Assembly (NCBI GenBank): GCA_963677345.2 | Contig: CAXXLC010000017.1 | Span: 144,143-208,142, forward strand | Length of the DNA stretch: 64,000 nucleotides | Direction of reading: 5' to 3' | From: Saccharicrinis sp963677345 | GTDB lineage: Bacteria; Bacteroidota; Bacteroidia; Bacteroidales; Marinilabiliaceae | Shown here: positions 27,993 to 37,393 of the stretch, piece after piece | Layout: every line of letters starts with the position of its first letter | Position numbering within the stretch: position 1 is the first letter of the stretch | Notes under the pieces: model-generated | Databases searched by the model: none | The model's input: the letters and a program-made list of their open reading frames with translations, nothing else | Told to the model about the DNA's origin: nothing | Made by a program: the position numbers and the translations under genes

Positions 27993-29009
27993 TTAATACA
28001 GGAATCTTTTTAATATTCTAATAAGAAAATTGTTTTGTGGCATTAATCTTCCAATAATTAAAATAGGATTTAGGATCTTATATGGCCAGATAATAAAATT
28101 GGTTGTGGCACCATGTGATATGATTTCTTCAGCACCCATGCTTTTTTTAAAGGTGGTTAATCCGTCTCCATCTATACCTAAAGGTCTACCTCCTTGGTTG
28201 TATGATTTATATCCAGCTTGAACATACTTATTAATTAGTTCGTTACTTAAAAAAGAAGAAAAACCATTTTTATATCCAAATTCATTTGTTCCTTTCAGAA
28301 GCATGTAGGCATTGCCGTTAGACTCTAGATTAAATTCTATGCAATCAATTTTATCCTTGTGAAATGTAAAGTGTATTTGAGCAATCTTATTTTCTAACAA
28401 TTTGTATAGGGTTTTTTCTGATAGATTCTTCAAATAATAGGGGGAATAATGAGTGTTGTATTTCTTAATTCTAGCTTTTAAAGTGTTGTTTAGGAGGATT
28501 AAAAGGGTTGAAATCTTATTTTTATTCCGAGTATTTTGATGCAAGCACTGAAGTTTTTTTGCTTTTTTTACATTTCGTTTAAAATTATTGTTTTGATTAA
28601 TTGTATCAACTTGATATAAGGGTACAATATATTCAGCTCTTTGAGTTATATAATAGTTTTTCCCTGAATATTTTAATGAGTGTTTATTGTCGTATGAGCC
28701 AACAATGATTCTTGAAATGTTATTTTGTACAGCATATTCTTTTAAATCATCTAAACATTTATTAACATTCAAATCGTTTAATTTAATTAGAGCCGGAGAT
28801 GAGTAAAAGTAGAGTTGTTTTCCAAATCGAGATTCTTCTAATAATCCTGAAATTTTACCGATTTTTGAATTATTATCAAGAATATCAAAGTATACAGGAA
28901 TTGATGATTTTGTTGAAACAGAATCTATCCATCCCGGTGTTAGGAATAAACTATGAAAGAATAAATGAAGATCCTTATTAAATTGTTGTTTATCAACTTT
29001 TTTAATCAT
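27993..29009 (-). CDS. FemAB/BioF2-like GNAT acyltransferase
   Basis: A protein of 338 aa with the layout of the GNAT-type FemAB/BioF2-like family (PF13480). An N-terminal half ends in AEYIVPL, followed by basic RNVKKAKKL, and the C-terminal acyltransferase half has KDKIDCIEFNLES, AYMLLKGTNEFGYKNG and YNQGGRPLGIDGDGLTTFKKSMGAEE (in part). The last motif is the usual end of these enzymes. Relatives add amino acids or acyl groups to peptidoglycan or surface glycans. It lies 120 bp downstream of a PaaK-like ligase on the same strand, so the ligase may supply the activated acyl group. Confidence 0.7.
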   Translation of the reverse strand: MIKKVDKQQFNKDLHLFFHSLFLTPGWIDSVSTKSSIPVYFDILDNNSKIGKISGLLEESRFGKQLYFYSSPALIKLNDLNVNKCLDDLKEYAVQNNISRIIVGSYDNKHSLKYSGKNYYITQRAEYIVPLYQVDTINQNNNFKRNVKKAKKLQCLHQNTRNKNKISTLLILLNNTLKARIKKYNTHYSPYYLKNLSEKTLYKLLENKIAQIHFTFHKDKIDCIEFNLESNGNAYMLLKGTNEFGYKNGFSSFLSNELINKYVQAGYKSYNQGGRPLGIDGDGLTTFKKSMGAEEIISHGATTNFIIWPYKILNPILIIGRLMPQNNFLIRILKRFLY

Positions 29010-29129
29010 GTCTTATTTTTTAATGAATCGAAAAGCATAATATAGTGCACACTGTTATAACGAAAGAGGCTTGTTTAAATGATGTTGGGAAATCTTTGTT
29101 TACTTAGTGAAAATTCTTAGTGTGCTTAG

Positions 29130-30422
29130 TTAGTGGTTCTTGATCTCTGAAATAAACCTCCTAAACTTCCCCAATCTGGTTCTTTCAATATTATCAACAT
29201 TCATTATGTTAATATTGATAGGATCATCAATTTTCTGTTTGATTAACTTTTGTAAAAATAAACTATAACTATCCTGTAATTTTTTATCAGAAGTAATTAA
29301 AATATCAAAAGAATCAATATCTCTTTGAATAATTCTATATTCAGAAATGGGAGGAAACTTTTTTGCAAAATCCTTCATAATATAGAAAAAGAAGGTGTCT
29401 CCTGGTAGCTTCTTTCCGGAAGGTAATATCATAAACTCTTCTCTACGTCCTTCAAGTCTGGTTAATATCTTCCCGTTTGGAGTAGTTTTTAATGCTCCTA
29501 TATCCCCCACATCATATCTAATAAACGGTGTTCCTTTATTAAACAGTGGTGTGCAGATAATTCTTCCTAGCTCACCATCAGGCAAAGTGTTTCCTTGATC
29601 ATCAACAATTTCAACATAGATCAACTCATCTGAAATTTGCCAGTTATTCGATTTTCCAAAACCAATAATTCCTATTTCAGATGCACCATATTCATTCCAT
29701 ACAGGAACGCCAATAGCTTGTTCTATGATTTTTTCATTTTCAGTTGGACACATTTCTGCAGTTACAATAACAGATTTAAGACTCGGGCAAATATTTTTAA
29801 GCGCAATATTATTTTTAATTAAAAACTTTGCAAATGCCGTTATAGGAAATGAATAGCCATATATGTAACTAAAAGAATGTGTATTAAATATAGCAATCCA
29901 TTTGAGCAAAGCTTTATCTGATAAATCCATTAAAGAAAAACGATACCGCTTTGATAATAGGTCTTTGGTTCTTTCTCTCCATTTTTCATTAAAGTTTATA
30001 GGAAGTCCGTAAAAACGAGCTTGGTGGTTGTTTAATGAAATTTCGGCCTTTTTATATCTATCTTCTATTAATAGCCAGGTTAAGGCATGGCTTGTATAAT
30101 CCAGGGCATAAGTAAAAGGATTTCCTGTAGACCCACTTGTGTTTCTAATATACATTCGATTAGAGATATCATATTTATTAAAGGTTGTATCAATCCTCAA
30201 TTCTTTTTTTGTAAGTATAGGAATCTCCTTCCATAAACTAGGTTTCTCCTTATTAAGAGAGAGATAGTATGGATTATGTTTAAAATGGAAATTAAATATC
30301 TCCCACTTTTTTCCTTCTTGCCATTCAATGAGGTGCTCGCTTGAGGGGATCTCTTTTCCTATTTTCCTTGCTTTTGAAATGGGAAATCCTCTAAGTTTTA
30401 ATAAGCTATTGAAGTTGAGCAT
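29130..30422 (-). CDS. PaaK/CapK-like adenylate-forming ligase
   Basis: A 430-aa protein of the phenylacetate-CoA ligase-like family found in capsule loci (CapK). Visible are the ATP-binding motif RNTSGSTGNPFTY near 113, EYGASEIGIIGF near 242, and RYDVGDIGAL near 305. These enzymes form acyl-AMP intermediates; capsule versions are thought to support acylation of sugars, but no reaction is proven for most. It is divergent from the Wzx gene, across 390 bp, and heads a two-gene unit with the FemAB-like acyltransferase. Confidence 0.85.
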   Translation of the reverse strand: MLNFNSLLKLRGFPISKARKIGKEIPSSEHLIEWQEGKKWEIFNFHFKHNPYYLSLNKEKPSLWKEIPILTKKELRIDTTFNKYDISNRMYIRNTSGSTGNPFTYALDYTSHALTWLLIEDRYKKAEISLNNHQARFYGLPINFNEKWRERTKDLLSKRYRFSLMDLSDKALLKWIAIFNTHSFSYIYGYSFPITAFAKFLIKNNIALKNICPSLKSVIVTAEMCPTENEKIIEQAIGVPVWNEYGASEIGIIGFGKSNNWQISDELIYVEIVDDQGNTLPDGELGRIICTPLFNKGTPFIRYDVGDIGALKTTPNGKILTRLEGRREEFMILPSGKKLPGDTFFFYIMKDFAKKFPPISEYRIIQRDIDSFDILITSDKKLQDSYSLFLQKLIKQKIDDPININIMNVDNIERTRLGKFRRFISEIKNH

Positions 30423-30812
30423 ACTATAGTAATGGAATTTTAATGAATTCAGAGTGCTAAAATATCTTTTTTTATTGGGAAGGATATTGTTTTTACATAA
30501 ATAGTATAAAAAAAGTGTTGAGTAGGATGCATAGAACGTATAGATTAGATTATCAGGACTATGAAATTATTGTATTGCTTCTGCAAGAAATTGTTCTTCG
30601 TTTTACTCGCTTTTCTAGCGAGTACTGTATAATTTAATTAACCTTTATCTTGCTTAACATATCATTCAACAAAAAAAATAGGAGTTTAGTCATTTTCAAG
30701 GATGAAGAGAAAAAATGAATGCTAATTTAGAGTACTAAATAGATTTTAAAAAGTCATTCTGCTTTAGATAAAGTGGAACTGAGAAAGCGGAGCTATGTTG
30801 TTAGTTTGTTAG
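30423..30812. promoter_or_regulatory. divergent intergenic region with a hairpin
   Basis: Should hold promoters for the ligase gene (left) and the long Wzx operon (right). A 7-bp stem, ACTCGCT/AGCGAGT, is at 30605-30623, inside a longer partly palindromic stretch (about 30565-30635). No promoter with good spacing is visible. Confidence 0.4.
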
Positions 30813-32282
30813 ATGAGTGTTTCAAGAAATATAAAAAATGGAATATTTTGGGTTTTTATTAATCAAGGAGGAAACCAAATAATTACATTTTCAATAGGTA
30901 TTATTTTAGCTAGAATTATTGCTCCGGAAGAGTTTGGGTTAATAGCAATGGTTACTTTTTTTACAGGCTTTGCGGGTTTGTTTCAAGGTTTAGGTTTAAA
31001 TGCAGCTGTAATTCAGAGTAAAAGTGTTACAAATACACAGTTATCAAGTATCTATTTTCTCAATTTATGCGTCGGACTGTTTATGGGGGCAGGTTTCTAT
31101 TTAGGGGCAGAAGGTATTTCAATATTTTATTCTAATCCAAAATTGATTTTACTAACTAAAATTATGGCATTGGACTATCCTTTGGGTAGTTTATTAAGTG
31201 TACATTCTGCTTTATTAGTTAAAAAAATGGATTTTAAGAAGCGTACTAGGTTTAATCTTACGTCTATGTTATTAGGTCCATTGGTAACAATTCCTTTAGC
31301 ATTAATGGGATATGGAGCAATGGCACTTGTTGCAGGTTCATTGTTTAAAAGGTTAATTAGCATTGTATTACATTATCGATATATAAATTGGAGACCTCAT
31401 TTCTATTTCTCACTGAGTGCAATAAAAGAATTAATAGGGTTTGGAGGTGTTGCCATGTTTAATAACATTTTAATATATACCTATAGAAATGTTGATAATT
31501 TAATTATAGGTAAGTTTATTGGAGACAATGCATTAGGACTTTATAAACGATCCTACGGTATTATGATGTTACCTATAGGTAAGGTAGCACAATCGTTTAA
31601 AACAGTATTGTTTCCATCGTTATCTAAAATTCAGGATGATAACAAGGAAATTGGGAGGCTTTATTTAAAGTCAGTTGAATTAACAGCTACAATAGTATTT
31701 CCTTTAATGTTTATCCTTTCGGTATTATCACCTTATTTTATATTAAGTGTGTATGGCGATAAATGGAAAGGTGCCATTCCTATACTTAGTGTGCTAAGTA
31801 TTCTTGGGGCTTTTCAAGCCATTAAAACATTTAATGGTACCATTTTCTATGTAAAAGGAAAGCCAAAATTGGAAACCTATATGTTTTTGATTACAACGCC
31901 TTTGTTATTGACCAGTTTTATTGTTGGAGCTAAAATGGGTGGGGTTATCGGTTTAACTTATGCATATGCAGCAACATCATTTGTACTAATGTGGTTTGAA
32001 ATATCGGTAGCTATAAAACAAATACATTTATCCGTTTGGGTGCTTATTAAAAGAATATTCCCTATTTTCTTTTTTGCGGTATTGATATATTGTGGGCTAC
32101 AGACATTAAAAATTTTAGTATTAGACAATATTGTTGTTTCAAACCTATTTGTGTTTCTGGGATTGAGTTCATTGAGTATGATAATTTATGTGTTGCTACA
32201 TTGTCTGTTTAAGACTCAATCATTTAATTATGGTAAACAATTCGCTGATAAAATTTTGAAAAGAAATAATGGAGCAAAATAA
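30813..32282 (+). CDS. Wzx-type polysaccharide flippase
   Basis: A polytopic membrane protein of 489 aa with 12-14 predicted helices. The N-terminal pattern NGIFWVFINQGGNQIITF and LARIIAPEEFGLIAM is typical of the PST/MATE-like (MOP superfamily) exporters of lipid-linked oligosaccharides. It would move undecaprenyl-linked repeat units to the periplasm for the Wzy polymerase. It is the first gene of a long plus-strand cluster and overlaps the following GT2 gene by 14 bp. Confidence 0.92.
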   Translation: MSVSRNIKNGIFWVFINQGGNQIITFSIGIILARIIAPEEFGLIAMVTFFTGFAGLFQGLGLNAAVIQSKSVTNTQLSSIYFLNLCVGLFMGAGFYLGAEGISIFYSNPKLILLTKIMALDYPLGSLLSVHSALLVKKMDFKKRTRFNLTSMLLGPLVTIPLALMGYGAMALVAGSLFKRLISIVLHYRYINWRPHFYFSLSAIKELIGFGGVAMFNNILIYTYRNVDNLIIGKFIGDNALGLYKRSYGIMMLPIGKVAQSFKTVLFPSLSKIQDDNKEIGRLYLKSVELTATIVFPLMFILSVLSPYFILSVYGDKWKGAIPILSVLSILGAFQAIKTFNGTIFYVKGKPKLETYMFLITTPLLLTSFIVGAKMGGVIGLTYAYAATSFVLMWFEISVAIKQIHLSVWVLIKRIFPIFFFAVLIYCGLQTLKILVLDNIVVSNLFVFLGLSSLSMIIYVLLHCLFKTQSFNYGKQFADKILKRNNGAK

Positions 32283-33318
32283 TACCGACCCTTTAATTTC
32301 TATTATCATTCCAACATATAATCGTGAAAAGGAAATAATAGAAACCTTAAAATCAATACAAAAGCAAAGTTATAAGAAGTTTGAATGTATTATTGTTGAT
32401 GATGGAAGTTTGGATAATACAGAAAACGTTATTAGTAATTTAATAGAAGTAGATTCCAGGTTTGTTTTTTTTAAAAGGCCAAGTGAATATAAAAGAGGAG
32501 GTAATGGTGCTAGGAATTACGGTATTGATTTAAGTAAAGGTGACTACATTCAGTTTTTTGACTCCGATGATTTGATGCTTAAAGACAATTTAAAGTTGAA
32601 GTTAGAAGCGATATTAAAATATGATTTAGATTTGAGTTGGGGGTGGTATAAAAATATTGCTGAAATAAAGCAAACAGAAGTTACTTATAACAATATCGTA
32701 GTATCTCAAGATGAATTTATTTATCACTTCTTTGTTAGGAACTTTTGGATTGGATGTACGGCAGCTTTATGGAAACGAGAGATAATTGTGAATGGAGGTT
32801 TGTTTAATGAAGATCTATTGAAAAGTCAGGATTATGAATTTAACTTGCGAAAATTTATTATAAATAAATTAAAATATAAGGTAGTTGAAGAGTTTTGCTG
32901 GACGCGGTTAGATAACACTACTTCTATAACGCAATCTAAAAAGATTGAACATTTCGAAAGCTTAATTGAAGCACCTTTAATGCTTAGGCGATTATTAACT
33001 TGGGATTACATCTTTAAAGATAAAATCGATGGTTTTTTAGTTTATTTTATTGGAGGTCAAATAATAAATGTAAAGAACCATTGTTTTAATAGTATAGAAT
33101 TTAATCGGAGAGTAAACTTTTTTATAACAACTGTTCTTAAGAAGTATTTTATATTAATCGCAAAAAATCCTTCAGTGTCGTTTATAAGTTCTTTGAAAGT
33201 AATGATAGGCATTACTTTTTATTTTTGGTTTGGTAAATTTTACAGTTTAGCAAAAGAGAAAAATAAATTCTTTAGTAAAGAAAATCTGGATTTTTTTAAG
33301 ATCTCAGAAATACAATGA
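32269..33318 (+). CDS. glycosyltransferase family 2
   Basis: A protein of 349 aa with a GT-A fold. The nucleotide-sugar-binding start ISIIIPTYNREKEIIETL and IIVDDGSLDNT are followed by the metal-binding DSDD in IQFFDSDDLM near residue 100. It transfers one sugar to the lipid-linked precursor in the cytoplasm. The last 60 residues contain a hydrophobic, possibly membrane-associated, stretch. Overlaps of 14 bp with wzx and 4 bp with the next gene show translational coupling. Confidence 0.9.
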   Translation: MEQNNTDPLISIIIPTYNREKEIIETLKSIQKQSYKKFECIIVDDGSLDNTENVISNLIEVDSRFVFFKRPSEYKRGGNGARNYGIDLSKGDYIQFFDSDDLMLKDNLKLKLEAILKYDLDLSWGWYKNIAEIKQTEVTYNNIVVSQDEFIYHFFVRNFWIGCTAALWKREIIVNGGLFNEDLLKSQDYEFNLRKFIINKLKYKVVEEFCWTRLDNTTSITQSKKIEHFESLIEAPLMLRRLLTWDYIFKDKIDGFLVYFIGGQIINVKNHCFNSIEFNRRVNFFITTVLKKYFILIAKNPSVSFISSLKVMIGITFYFWFGKFYSLAKEKNKFFSKENLDFFKISEIQ

Positions 33319-34397
33319 CTAAGGTAGCCCAATTATCAAAATCCCTTATAATGGGAGGAGCAGAAACAATGGCTGTACAAATTGCCAATCTGCTTAATTA
33401 TAACAAAATCGAAAGTCACTTAATAATAGCTTGTGATAGAAAAGACGAGCCATTAAGAGAGAAAATAGACACAGGTGTTAAATCTTATGTGGTTGGTCAA
33501 AAAAACAGAATTGATTTTGTGGCATTATTTAAAGTTATACGATATATTAAAAAAAACAAGATTGATGTATTACATGTGCATTTTCCTTGGTCTTCATGGT
33601 TGGCAAATTGGGTTAAAAGGATATGTAAAATAAAGTTGATTAACCATTGTCATCATGGGGGTATTATAAATTGGGGGGAAGTGGAGTTAAAGGAGTTTAG
33701 TAAAGAGATGAAATTTAGCGATGTATTAATTTCAATGACTCCTCGGCAAACGAAATTGTTAAGGGAGCTTACCATTAATAATACTAAAGTTGTAGAATTA
33801 AAAAATTTCGCAACAAATGAAATTCTTGAGCCAAAGTTCAGTAAAACGAATGTACTTTGTATCCTTGGTCGGGTTGAAAATCCTAAGGGACATCATTTTC
33901 TTTTAGAAGCATTCAAGATGGTTTCGGAAAAAAGATCGGATGTTGAATTAAAGATAATTGGCCCTTATTATCCCCAAAGAGATTATCATAAACATATGGT
34001 TGAGTTTATCTCTGAGAATAAATTGGATGATAGGGTTGAGTTTGTAGGGAAGTGTTTGGATATTAATAAAATATTACAAAATGCCAAGTGTGGAATAATA
34101 ACCAGTGAATACGAGGCGGGGCCTATCGTAGCAATAGAATATGCACATGTCGGCCTACCAATTATTTCTACTAAAGTTGGTTTTATTCCTGATATTGTTC
34201 GAAATCGCGAAAATGGTTTGGTTGTAGATTATGATAATGCAGAAACATTATCAGAAATGATATTATCAGTTTGTGAGATGGATGAGAATCAATATATAGA
34301 AATGGCAACATCATTTCAGGATGATATTATAGAGCGTTTTGGTAAGGAGTCTTATTATAATGTGTTAATACATCAGGTGTATTCAATAAAAAAATAG
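33315..34397 (+). CDS. glycosyltransferase family 4
   Basis: A 360-aa GT-B enzyme. The N-terminal acceptor domain begins SKSLIMGGAETMAVQIANLL, and the donor domain holds CILGRVENPKGHHFLLEAF near 180. The retaining-GT4 E-x7-E motif is SEYEAGPIVAIEY near 258. It probably extends the repeat unit with a retained anomeric bond. Its ATG overlaps the stop of the GT2 gene by 4 bp. Confidence 0.9.
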   Translation: MTKVAQLSKSLIMGGAETMAVQIANLLNYNKIESHLIIACDRKDEPLREKIDTGVKSYVVGQKNRIDFVALFKVIRYIKKNKIDVLHVHFPWSSWLANWVKRICKIKLINHCHHGGIINWGEVELKEFSKEMKFSDVLISMTPRQTKLLRELTINNTKVVELKNFATNEILEPKFSKTNVLCILGRVENPKGHHFLLEAFKMVSEKRSDVELKIIGPYYPQRDYHKHMVEFISENKLDDRVEFVGKCLDINKILQNAKCGIITSEYEAGPIVAIEYAHVGLPIISTKVGFIPDIVRNRENGLVVDYDNAETLSEMILSVCEMDENQYIEMATSFQDDIIERFGKESYYNVLIHQVYSIKK

Positions 34398-34440
34398 TTT
34401 GTTGTACAAATTAAAGCGCAAGTAATTTTTGTAAATAATT

Positions 34441-35571
34441 ATGGCTAAAGTTGCTGCAATATTAGTGTCAGGCCTATCAATTCCATTTGAAAAAATTGGT
34501 AGTTGGCCACACAGATATACAAAATTGGTTAAGTCAGATTATAACCCGTTCGATTACGTTATATCGCCATTAGACGCTGTTCCAGAATCAACAAATTGTG
34601 TTAAATATGTAAGCGTGGCAAAATACCCTTTTCGCAAATGGAATAAAATTTTCAAAAGAAAAGGTAGGGGACCTTATACGCAACAGTTAAGGCAGATAAT
34701 AAAAAATCATGACTATTTAATCATCAGTGTGGTTGATAATTATAAGATACTTTTTGAAATAATTGATTGGGTGAAGGCTGCAAAATTACAACAAAAAGTA
34801 AAATTAATTTTCTCAATTTGCGGTCAAGGGTACTATATGTCTGTGCAGCAAGAACTAAAAATGTACGACAATTTGTCGGAGTTTGTTTTTCTAACAAATA
34901 GTGCATATCAATTTAATATGGCTAGAGTACCGCATATGTCGTGTGAAGTGTCTGTTATTACTAACGGAGTTGATGACAATGTTTTTTTTTCAGTTACACA
35001 GGAAAAGAAAACTGAGTTAAGAAAACAAAAAGGAATAGATGATGATAAACTGGTGTTCTTCTGGTGTTCTCAAGATAGACCTAAAAAAGGTTTGCACATT
35101 GTGTTGGAAGCCTGGAAGGATGTAATCATGGTGCATGACAATGTAGAACTTATTATAGCAGGAACCCATAAGGTAGTTAAAGGCTCTAAAATAAAATGGA
35201 TAGGGAGGTTACCAAATCAAGAATTAGCGACTTATTATCAATTATGTGATTTTTATTTATTTCCAACGCTGTTTGTTGAGGGGCATCCATTATCTCTTAC
35301 TGAAGCATTAAAAAGTGGAGCGTATTGTATTTCATCCGACAAACCAGCCATGCGAGAAGTATTAAAGGATGGTGAGTTGGGTCAACTAGTTTCAAATCCT
35401 AATATAGTTGAAAATTGGGTTAAAGGCATAAATCATGCTATTACTGTATATAATGAGAATGGAAGAAAGAATATTTATTTAAATAAGTTAAATAATAATT
35501 TATATAGTTTAGAGTATTGGTTTAAAAACTCAAGTAATCTAATTAATAAGTGGAAGAAAAGGCTTAACTGA
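34441..35571 (+). CDS. glycosyltransferase family 4
   Basis: A GT-B-fold protein of 376 aa. The donor half has FFWCSQDRPKKGLHIVLEAW near 205 and the E-x7-E motif in FVEGHPLSLTEAL near 280. The N-terminal half is less typical (ILVSGLSIPFEKIGSWPHRY). It follows the previous GT4 by 43 bp and is probably cotranscribed. Its acceptor and donor sugars are unknown. Confidence 0.85.
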   Translation: MAKVAAILVSGLSIPFEKIGSWPHRYTKLVKSDYNPFDYVISPLDAVPESTNCVKYVSVAKYPFRKWNKIFKRKGRGPYTQQLRQIIKNHDYLIISVVDNYKILFEIIDWVKAAKLQQKVKLIFSICGQGYYMSVQQELKMYDNLSEFVFLTNSAYQFNMARVPHMSCEVSVITNGVDDNVFFSVTQEKKTELRKQKGIDDDKLVFFWCSQDRPKKGLHIVLEAWKDVIMVHDNVELIIAGTHKVVKGSKIKWIGRLPNQELATYYQLCDFYLFPTLFVEGHPLSLTEALKSGAYCISSDKPAMREVLKDGELGQLVSNPNIVENWVKGINHAITVYNENGRKNIYLNKLNNNLYSLEYWFKNSSNLINKWKKRLN

Positions 35572-35608
35572 TATGAATCAACCATGATAATTTGATTATC
35601 CCAATTTA

Positions 35609-35624
35609 CACACACACACACACA
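35609..35624 (+). repeat. (CA)8 microsatellite
   Basis: Eight CA units in noncoding DNA 38 bp after the GT4 stop, the complement of the (TG)8 at 20623-20638. Such runs can slip, but no gene frame is affected here. Confidence 0.7.
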
Positions 35625-35664
35625 TGAGGATGATTAGATTTTTATTGAGAGTTTCATATGGCAA

Positions 35665-35778
35665 ATGAAAGGATTTATAAAAATATTAAGAATTATTAAA
35701 CGATATGGTTTAAAGACATTATTCTTAAATTTTAAATTGTGCGGCATTATGCAAATATTAATACAATTAAGTTATTGA
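35665..35778 (+). pseudogene. possible N-terminal remnant of a hexapeptide acyltransferase
   Basis: A 37-codon frame translating as MKGFIKILRIIKRYGLKTLF, then LNFKLCGIMQ. The pattern of a basic helix followed by YG-KT-NFK is seen at the start of left-handed beta-helix (hexapeptide) O-acetyltransferases in polysaccharide loci. The rest of such a gene is absent, and the following 140 bp show no related frame. It may be the scar of a deleted gene in the cluster, which would explain the 350-bp gap at this point. This is tentative. Confidence 0.35.
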
Positions 35779-35921
35779 ATGCCCAACTAATTCAAAAATA
35801 TCACTTCATTTATGTTAGAGATTATGCAACAGTCTAATTTGCTAAGGTTGCAATTAAATATTTTTTGAGATAAGAGAACATTAATAAACTTTTATAGTGT
35901 TAGATTTTAACTTCATTAAAA

Positions 35922-37301
35922 ATGAGAATTTGCTTTTTAGTGCCGGACGGCGTTGGTTTAAGGAATTATTTGTTTAGTAAATTAATAAAGTCCTTCAAAG
36001 AGGGGGATGAAATAATTTTATGGACTACCTTGCCTCTTGATGTTATCAAAGACGTGGAAGATCTGCATAGCTTTAAAGTAACCCATTATAAAATGGCGAC
36101 ATATAAAGAGGGCTTTAAAGATAAGTTATTGAAAGAAGTTATAACATATGCAAGGCTTAAGTATAATTCTGGAATAACTGGTAATCCTACTATAATGCTA
36201 AATTGGACCAGGAAGAAATATAAAGGAACAAAGTGGTTTTTTTATAAACTTGCCGCACTATTGGGATTTTTTATGTCATGGAACTATAAATGGATAGAAA
36301 ATGGAGAGAAGAAATATAGTAAACTATTAGCAAATACTTCTTATGCGGATATCCAGAAAAAGCAATTAGAAGATATTAAACCGGATGTAATTTTTTGTAC
36401 GCATCAAAGATCGTTAGATGCGGCTGTAATAAATGAAGTTGCAATGGACATAGGCATTAAAACCATTGGAGCTATATACTCTTGGGATAATTTACCCAAA
36501 GCAAGGTTACTGGTAAGAAGTGAATATTATATTGTTTGGAGTGAATATATGAAAAGTGAATTCGAGCAATTTTATCCAGAAATCAATAAAAAAAATATTG
36601 TAATTACAGGAACCCCGCAATTTGAATTTTATTTTAATAATGATTTTATAGAAGATAGGGAGGTTTTCTTTAATACATGGGGTTTGGATCCAAATAAAAA
36701 GGTAATTTGTTTTTCAGGTAATGATTTAACATTTCCATGTGATGAGAAATATTTAAAAGATCTAGCTGAAGGTATAATGTTGCTTCCTGAAAATAAACGT
36801 CCACAAATTCTCTTAAGAAGATGTCCGGTTGATATGTCAGGAAGGTTTGATAAAGTTGTAGAGGAGTTTCAAGACTTAATTAAGGTTTCAGATCCAAAAT
36901 GGAAAAACTATAATAATAGTTGGGTATCTATTGCTCCAACTATGGAAGATGTAAAGTTGTTGGTGAATGTTGTATGGCATTGTGATGCAGTGATTAATGT
37001 TGGTTCTACTATGGCACATGATTTTGCTGTGTACAATAAGCCCGCTGTTTATATCAATTATGACCAACCCGATGTAAAAGGATGGTCTGCGATAATTAAT
37101 AATAAATACCAGCATTTTAGGAGTATGCCGGATAACAATTGTGTAGTTTGGCTAAATTCTAAGAAAGATATCCCGAACCTGGTGTCAAAGGTTTTGTCTG
37201 AACCGGATAGGATAGCGGAATCCAGGGGAAAGTGGTTAGAAACTATAGCTAAGCACCCACTTAATAAAGCTTCTTTTAACATAAAGGATGTTTTGAATTA
37301 A
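35922..37301 (+). CDS. GT-B-like glycosyltransferase-related protein
   Basis: A protein of 459 aa that I place in the GT-B superfamily by layout rather than by a named family. The start MRICFLVPDGVGLRNYLFSK is followed by a helical insert with a hydrophobic segment (about 110-130), then IKTIGAIYSWDNLPKARL and ITGTPQFEFY, similar to the middle of CDP-glycerol glycerophosphotransferase or UDP-GlcNAc 2-epimerase-like proteins. Near the end, DAVINVGSTMAHDFAVYNKPAVY (in part) matches the nucleotide-binding S/T-E/S region of this fold. It probably transfers a sugar or phospho-group in the same pathway. The exact reaction is unclear. Confidence 0.6.
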   Translation: MRICFLVPDGVGLRNYLFSKLIKSFKEGDEIILWTTLPLDVIKDVEDLHSFKVTHYKMATYKEGFKDKLLKEVITYARLKYNSGITGNPTIMLNWTRKKYKGTKWFFYKLAALLGFFMSWNYKWIENGEKKYSKLLANTSYADIQKKQLEDIKPDVIFCTHQRSLDAAVINEVAMDIGIKTIGAIYSWDNLPKARLLVRSEYYIVWSEYMKSEFEQFYPEINKKNIVITGTPQFEFYFNNDFIEDREVFFNTWGLDPNKKVICFSGNDLTFPCDEKYLKDLAEGIMLLPENKRPQILLRRCPVDMSGRFDKVVEEFQDLIKVSDPKWKNYNNSWVSIAPTMEDVKLLVNVVWHCDAVINVGSTMAHDFAVYNKPAVYINYDQPDVKGWSAIINNKYQHFRSMPDNNCVVWLNSKKDIPNLVSKVLSEPDRIAESRGKWLETIAKHPLNKASFNIKDVLN

Positions 37302-37393
37302 GTTGAGTGGATTTAGTGGAGTAATTAATACTGTTGATGTTCTTTAATTTGATTGATTTAAGTTTTTTATAAATTATTAACTAAAGTAAGAAA

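Noticed and set aside
35922..37301. Secreted or phage origin of the unusual GT-B-like gene
   Set aside because: Its direction and its place among glycosyltransferase genes, together with GT-B-like motifs, fit a polysaccharide role better.
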